Shown piece by piece: positions 7,778 to 11,328 of a stretch of 11,328 nt of DNA (positions within the stretch are counted from its first letter, which is position 1; each line of letters begins with the position of its first letter). Origin of the DNA: an uncultured Ruminococcus sp. (lineage in GTDB: Bacteria; Bacillota_A; Clostridia; Oscillospirales; Ruminococcaceae); contig CALFMA010000571.1 of the NCBI GenBank assembly GCA_937880065.1, positions 1-11,328 of the forward strand, written 5' to 3'. A program made the translations under genes and the position numbers. Under the pieces are notes generated by a model. The model was not told where the DNA came from and did not search any database. It worked only from the letters and a program-made list of their open reading frames with translations.

Positions 7778-7806
7778 TTAACAAATTCTGTAATTTAAGC
7801 TATAAT
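7778..7806 (+). promoter_or_regulatory. Upstream promoter of the mannanase gene
   Basis: TTAACA (7778-7783), 17 bp, TATAAT (7801-7806). The predicted start is near 7813, giving a leader of about 210 nt. It begins 7 bp after the operon terminator's T-run and is overlapped by the inverted repeat at 7785-7816. Confidence 0.55.
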
Positions 7807-7816
7807 CTTACAGAAT
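7785..7816. repeat. Perfect 9-bp inverted repeat overlapping a promoter (operator-like)
   Basis: ATTCTGTAA (7785-7793) and TTACAGAAT (7808-7816) are exact complements separated by 14 bp. The left arm lies in the promoter spacer and the right arm runs over the predicted start, with the TATAAT box between them. This is the usual geometry of a repressor operator. The left arm is inside the 17-bp element that recurs at 2738-2754. Confidence 0.55.
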
Positions 7817-7867
7817 CACCAAATCTGCGGTTATTTATTTGTGAATACCTACGAATTTTTGTTTTTT

Positions 7868-7881
7868 TCTTAAATTTAAGA
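7868..7881. repeat. 14-bp palindrome upstream of the proximal mannanase promoter
   Basis: TCTTAAATTTAAGA is fully self-complementary and ends 9 bp before the -35 box at 7891. The position suits an activator or repressor site, but all-AT cores arise easily by chance in such DNA. Confidence 0.35.
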
Positions 7882-7890
7882 TTAAATTCC

Positions 7891-7919
7891 TTGATTTTTG
7901 CCTAAATGAATAGTATAAT
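7891..7919 (+). promoter_or_regulatory. Proximal promoter of the mannanase gene
   Basis: TTGATT (7891-7896), 17-bp spacer, perfect TATAAT (7914-7919). The predicted start is near 7926, giving a leader of about 98 nt. The box architecture is nearly the same as in the GH48 promoter (TTGACT-17-TATAAT). Confidence 0.7.
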
Positions 7920-7935
7920 TAAAGTAAGGAGTAAA

Positions 7936-7997
7936 GGACATTGATTGGGATACAATGTCCGAACATAGGAAACATCGTATGAAATTAAAGCGATGTT
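7936..7997 (+). promoter_or_regulatory. Two consecutive hairpins in the mannanase leader
   Basis: GGACATTG/CAATGTCC (7936-7943 with 7953-7960, 9-nt loop) is followed by AACATCG/CGATGTT (7971-7977 with 7991-7997, 13-nt loop). Both stems are perfect and end 14 nt before the GGAGGG ribosome binding site. No U-run follows, so they are not terminators. They may stabilise the messenger or act as protein-binding sites; no known riboswitch is recognised. Confidence 0.5.
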
Positions 7998-8023
7998 GCC
8001 ATCAACTTATGGAGGGAATTAAC

Positions 8024-11000
8024 ATGCACAAATCACTTATGAAAAAAGCAGGAGCTGCTGTTATGGCTGCTGCTATGGCTCTCAACGGTACTGTTATCTC
8101 AGCATTTACATCATATGCTGAGGGCGGTCAGAAGTATGAGTTCGAAAACGGTACTATGACCGAAACTGTTGAAGCTATTACAGAAGCAGGAGCAAGCGGC
8201 GATAAGGTTGCTTATATGCAGGACGACGGTTCAGTTTCCGTTGATGTGGAAGTTGCTTCCGCAGGTATGTATAAGCTTACAATCTACGCTTACGGCGTTG
8301 GCGGCTCAAAGGTTCAGAATCTTGCTATCAACGGCGTTGATCAGGCACAGATCAGTATTCCTGAGGGTGAATTTACACCAATTTCTACAACTGCAAAGCT
8401 CACCGCAGGCAAGAACACAATTACTATCAGCAAGTCATGGGGCTGGACAAAGTTTGACTACCTCACAGTTGAGGAAGCAACTCTTTCTCCTATAAAGGCT
8501 CTTGAAACAACACCTTGCGATCTCAAGGCAACTGCTGAAACTCGTTCACTTATGGCATATCTTGCAAGTGTATACGGCAAGAATATCATTTCAGGTCAGC
8601 AGGAAATCTACTCAGGCGGTCCTCACGGTCTTGAAACTGAGTTTGAGTATCTCAAGGACCTCACAGGTGAATATCCTGCTATCAGAGGTTTCGACTACGG
8701 TAACTTCTGCTGTCCTGCATTCGGCAGCGATGACGGCTCAACTGACCGTATCATTGATTGGGTAAAGAACAAGAATGGTATTGCTACAGCTTCTTTCCAC
8801 TACAATGTTCCTAAGGATTTCGCAAGCTACGAAATCGGTCAGAAGATTGACTGGGCTCAGACAACTTATACAGCTAAGGATACAGACTTCTCACCTTCAA
8901 AGGCTGCTACACCCGGCACAAAGGAAAATGAATACTATATGCAGGGACTTAAAACTCTTGCTAAGGAATTCAAGGAACTTGAAGCTCAGGGTATTCCTGT
9001 TCTCTGGCGTCCTCTCCACGAGGCTGAGGGCTCAGGCGGTGAAAGCGGCTCATGGTTCTGGTGGGGCAGAGAGGGTTCAGAAGCTTACAAGAAGCTCTGG
9101 ATCTACACATATGAAACACTTACAAATGAGTTCGACTGCCACAACCTTATCTGGGAGTGGAACAGCTATAACTATGAGTATTCAGACGATTGGTATCCGG
9201 GAGATGCTTATGTTGACATTATCGGATACGATAAGTACAACTGTACAGACTGGTCTACAGGTTCTGCTGTTCTGAAGCACAATGACAGTGCTATCGGTTC
9301 AACATTCTACGGAATTATGGACAGATATGACAGCGTAAAAATGGTTGCTATGACAGAGAACGACAGCTTCTCTACTGTTGATAATCTCATTGACGAAAAG
9401 GCTGGCTGGCTCTATTTCTGTACATGGTATGACGGCGGAAGTGCTGATACAAACTTCCTTTCTAACCCTGTATTCAACACAAAGGAAGATACAATTGAGA
9501 TGTATCAGAGTGACTACTGCATTACTCTTGATGAACTTCCTGCTAACCTTTACACACAGGATATTGCTCCGGTTGACCCTTCAAAGACAACAACAAGACC
9601 TACTACACAGCCTACAACTACAACAACTCGTCCTACAACTGAGGCTGACCCCAACAAGAATTACGGTACAGTCAAGTACGACAAGACAACTAAGAATTTC
9701 AAGATTACACTTCCCGAGGCTGCTAAGGAATTCTATATCAATGTTGAACTTCCAAAGAATGTTACATACGCTAACGGCGGTATGGGCGTTTCAATTCCTC
9801 TTGACGGCGAATACTACTGGGTAAATCTCCAGTGGGAGGCTAAAAAGAGCGGCTCTATCAAGGTTAATGTAGAAGATAACTTCCTCAACTGCTCACTTGG
9901 AACAGAAGTTATCGAGGATGAGGCTATTATCGAAAAGATTAAGGCAGAACTTGGAAAGTCCGATACATATGAGGGACAGATCTGGTATGCTGAGGCAGAC
10001 GGCGAGGCTCTTACAGATAAGTCAGGAATTCAGATTCTCGATGCATACCTCTTAAAGGGCGGTTCTTCTTCTTCAACAACTCCTACAACACCTGTACTTC
10101 CTCCAACACAGTATGACGGTTTCTATGTAGACGGTCAGACTATCCGTGACGCTAACGGCAACGAGTTTGAAATGCGTGGTGTAAATATCGCTCACGCTTG
10201 GTACAAGGACAAGACAGAGCAGTCTATCAAGGCAGCTGCTGAACTTGGTACAAACTGTGTTCGTATCGTTTGCTCTGACGGTGTAAAGTGGGATAAGACA
10301 TCAAAGGCTGAAATCGAGAAGATTATCGGCTGGTGTAAGGAAAATAAGCAGATTTGTATTCTTGAAGCACACGATGCTACAGGAAGCAATAATATTGCAG
10401 ATATCGTAACAGCTGCTGAATACTGGGCAACTATGTCAGACCTCCTCAATGAGAATGCTGAATATGTAATTCTCAACATTGCTAACGAGTGGTACGGCGA
10501 GTGGAACAGCACAACATGGGCTGACGGCTGCAAGCAGGCTATCAAGACCGTTCGTGACGCAGGTATCAAGAATATGATTATGATTGACTGTGCAGGCTGG
10601 GGACAGTATCCAACATCAATCAAGGAGGAGGGTGCATCTGTATTCGCATCTGACCCTGATAAGAATACTGTATTCTCAATGCATATGTATGAGTATGCAG
10701 GCGGCACAGCTGATATGGTAAAGAACAACATTGACGGTGCTCTCAAGTGCGGTGCTCCCGTACTCGTAGGTGAGTTCGGTCTTAAGCATACTGACGGAGA
10801 TGTTGATGAAGCAACTGTAATGAACTACTGTGAGCAGAACGATATGGGTTATATCGCATGGTCATGGATGGGCAACAGCGGCGGCGTTGAGTATCTTGAC
10901 CTCGTAAGCAGCTGGGACGGCTCAGAGCTTACAGAGTGGGGCGAGATTTACTTCGATGCTATCAAGAACAATTCTACACTTGCATCCGTATATACACAGG

Positions 11001-11248
11001 GAACAGTAACACCTCCTACAGTAAATGTATCACTTTACGGTGATGCAAACAATGACGGAGTAGTTACAATTGCAGATGCGGCAGCTATTTATCAGAATCT
11101 TGCAAACTCTGATAAGTACCCAATCAGCGATCAGGGTAAAGCAAACGCTGACGTTGACGGCAAGGCTGGAATTACTGCCAGCGATGCTCTTGAAATTATG
11201 AAGTATGACGCAGGACTTGTTAAGTCACTTCCTACAAAGACAGCTTAA
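8024..11248 (+). CDS. Secreted cellulosomal double mannanase: CBM35-GH26-module-GH5-dockerin
   Basis: 1074 residues. Signal peptide 1-32 (cleavage after SYA). CBM35-like beta-sandwich at 38-150 (YEFENG start, G-x-Y-x-L-x-I-x-A and W-G-W-T-K-F-D-Y-L). GH26 at about 160-505, with acid/base Glu333 in WRPLHEAEG and likely nucleophile Glu445 in AMTEND. Thr/Pro linker 520-545. Unassigned beta-rich module about 546-678. Short Ser/Thr/Pro linker to 696. GH5 at 697-983, with acid/base Glu822 in NIANEWYG and nucleophile Glu917 in VGEFG. HAWYKD, CAGWGQYP and HMYEYAGG closely fit subfamily 8 beta-mannanases. Dockerin about 1004-1070. Both catalytic domains should cut internal beta-1,4-mannan bonds on the cell surface or cellulosome. 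The ATG at 8024 has GGAGGG 7 nt upstream; an in-frame ATG at 7955 lies inside a leader hairpin and adds a non-signal-like extension. Confidence 0.93.
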   Translation: MHKSLMKKAGAAVMAAAMALNGTVISAFTSYAEGGQKYEFENGTMTETVEAITEAGASGDKVAYMQDDGSVSVDVEVASAGMYKLTIYAYGVGGSKVQNLAINGVDQAQISIPEGEFTPISTTAKLTAGKNTITISKSWGWTKFDYLTVEEATLSPIKALETTPCDLKATAETRSLMAYLASVYGKNIISGQQEIYSGGPHGLETEFEYLKDLTGEYPAIRGFDYGNFCCPAFGSDDGSTDRIIDWVKNKNGIATASFHYNVPKDFASYEIGQKIDWAQTTYTAKDTDFSPSKAATPGTKENEYYMQGLKTLAKEFKELEAQGIPVLWRPLHEAEGSGGESGSWFWWGREGSEAYKKLWIYTYETLTNEFDCHNLIWEWNSYNYEYSDDWYPGDAYVDIIGYDKYNCTDWSTGSAVLKHNDSAIGSTFYGIMDRYDSVKMVAMTENDSFSTVDNLIDEKAGWLYFCTWYDGGSADTNFLSNPVFNTKEDTIEMYQSDYCITLDELPANLYTQDIAPVDPSKTTTRPTTQPTTTTTRPTTEADPNKNYGTVKYDKTTKNFKITLPEAAKEFYINVELPKNVTYANGGMGVSIPLDGEYYWVNLQWEAKKSGSIKVNVEDNFLNCSLGTEVIEDEAIIEKIKAELGKSDTYEGQIWYAEADGEALTDKSGIQILDAYLLKGGSSSSTTPTTPVLPPTQYDGFYVDGQTIRDANGNEFEMRGVNIAHAWYKDKTEQSIKAAAELGTNCVRIVCSDGVKWDKTSKAEIEKIIGWCKENKQICILEAHDATGSNNIADIVTAAEYWATMSDLLNENAEYVILNIANEWYGEWNSTTWADGCKQAIKTVRDAGIKNMIMIDCAGWGQYPTSIKEEGASVFASDPDKNTVFSMHMYEYAGGTADMVKNNIDGALKCGAPVLVGEFGLKHTDGDVDEATVMNYCEQNDMGYIAWSWMGNSGGVEYLDLVSSWDGSELTEWGEIYFDAIKNNSTLASVYTQGTVTPPTVNVSLYGDANNDGVVTIADAAAIYQNLANSDKYPISDQGKANADVDGKAGITASDALEIMKYDAGLVKSLPTKTA
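9659..10057 (+). other. Unassigned beta-rich module between the two mannanase domains
   Basis: Residues about 546-678, bounded by Thr/Pro and Ser/Thr/Pro linkers, so a discrete folding unit. It contains alternating beta-like strands (FKITLP, FYINVELP, YYWVNLQWEA, SIKVNVED) with exposed aromatic residues (YYW, W in LQWE, IWYAEA). This suits a carbohydrate-binding module. Ruminococcal cellulosome enzymes carry recently defined families (CBM75-CBM80) in such positions, and CBM80 is associated with mannanases. I cannot assign a family by eye. Confidence 0.55.
11030..11230 (+). other. Type-I-like dockerin module
   Basis: Two EF-hand-like repeats. The first, YGDANNDGVVTIADAAAIYQ, has calcium ligands Asp1007, Asn1009, Asp1011 and Asp1018. 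The second, NADVDGKAGITASDALEIMK, has Asp1043, Asp1045 and Asp1054, but Lys1047 stands where Asn or Asp is usual. Dockerins plug the enzyme into cohesin-bearing scaffoldins, so a cellulosome scaffold gene is expected elsewhere in the genome. Confidence 0.9.
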
Positions 11249-11279
11249 TTTTTTCCCTACCCCTTTATTATATTAATCA

Positions 11280-11304
11280 AAACCACCCGTTGAACGGGTG
11301 GTTT
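11280..11304. repeat. Perfect 12-bp-arm hairpin after the mannanase gene
   Basis: AAACCACCCGTT-G-AACGGGTGGTTT, 31 nt after the stop. In RNA the loop would be TTGAA with a 10-bp stem. The following TTTGC is a poor U-run on the plus strand; on the minus strand the hairpin is followed by TTTTG. It may end mannanase transcription, but the pairing with a second hairpin immediately downstream also resembles the subterminal hairpins of IS200/IS605-type elements. Confidence 0.6.
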
Positions 11305-11308
11305 GCAA

Positions 11309-11325
11309 AAGCCCTATAAGGGCTT
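11309..11325. repeat. Second hairpin at the right edge
   Basis: AAGCCCT-ATA-AGGGCTT, perfect 7-bp arms, separated from the preceding hairpin by 4 nt. The window ends 3 nt later, so any T-run, transposase gene or element boundary cannot be seen. Confidence 0.5.
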
Positions 11326-11328
11326 GTT

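Noticed and set aside
7955..8023. An upstream in-frame start that would add 23 residues to the mannanase
   Set aside because: The ATG sits in the second arm of a leader hairpin, has no ribosome binding site, and the added basic residues would spoil the signal peptide. The ATG at 8024 has GGAGGG at good spacing.
9590..9640. ACA/ACT-rich repeats as a CRISPR or microsatellite feature
   Set aside because: They are codons of the Thr/Pro linker (TTTRPTTQPTTTTTRPTT) between enzyme modules. There is no regular repeat-spacer pattern.
10192..10746. A 184-codon minus-strand open frame inside the GH5 part of the mannanase
   Set aside because: It lies fully opposite conserved GH5 catalytic sequence, has no family motif and is not preceded by a Shine-Dalgarno sequence.

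Overview
The window looks like chromosomal DNA from a fibre-degrading ruminococcus (Oscillospiraceae/Ruminococcaceae, closest in character to Ruminococcus flavefaciens or R. champanellensis). The main reasons are a secreted family-48 glycoside hydrolase, a very large secreted two-catalytic-domain mannanase ending in a type-I-like dockerin (so a cellulosome component), strong AAGGAGG-type ribosome binding sites, AT-rich intergenic DNA and a low-GC Gram-positive promoter style. The genus is inferred from gene content and was not tested by a search.

Layout. Positions 1-2445 (minus strand) hold a GH48 cellulase open to the window edge. Its last about 79 visible codons do not look like GH48. They resemble the C-terminal part of a GH13 alpha-amylase catalytic domain and have a different codon usage, so the gene is either a genuine hybrid or an assembly chimera. 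Positions 2446-3084 are a long AT-rich divergent intergenic region. It contains a good minus-strand promoter and a leader rich in inverted repeats for the GH48 gene, plus a weaker plus-strand promoter for the next operon.

Positions 3085-7735 (plus strand) are a tightly coupled four-gene operon: ABC ATPase, ABC-2 permease, a GldG-like auxiliary membrane protein (ABC_transp_aux type) and a DUF4340-type membrane-anchored protein. Adjacent genes overlap by 1 nt or are separated by 6 nt, and an intrinsic terminator closes the operon (7745-7770). This is the Gld-type ABC exporter cluster found in many non-gliding bacteria; its substrate is unknown.

Positions 7771-8023 are a regulatory region with two sigma-A-like promoters, one overlapped by a perfect 9-bp inverted repeat, followed by two leader hairpins. 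Positions 8024-11248 encode a 1074-residue secreted enzyme: signal peptide, CBM35-like module, GH26, Thr/Pro linker, an unassigned beta-rich module, GH5 (subfamily-8-like) and dockerin. Two perfect hairpins follow at the right edge. They may be terminators or the beginning of an IS200/IS605-type element.

Functionally, the flanking genes are extracellular plant-cell-wall enzymes (cellulose and mannan). The central operon is a membrane transporter with no visible direct link to them. A nearly identical 17-bp sequence (16/17) occurs in both intergenic regions that flank the hydrolase genes and is the best hint of shared regulation.
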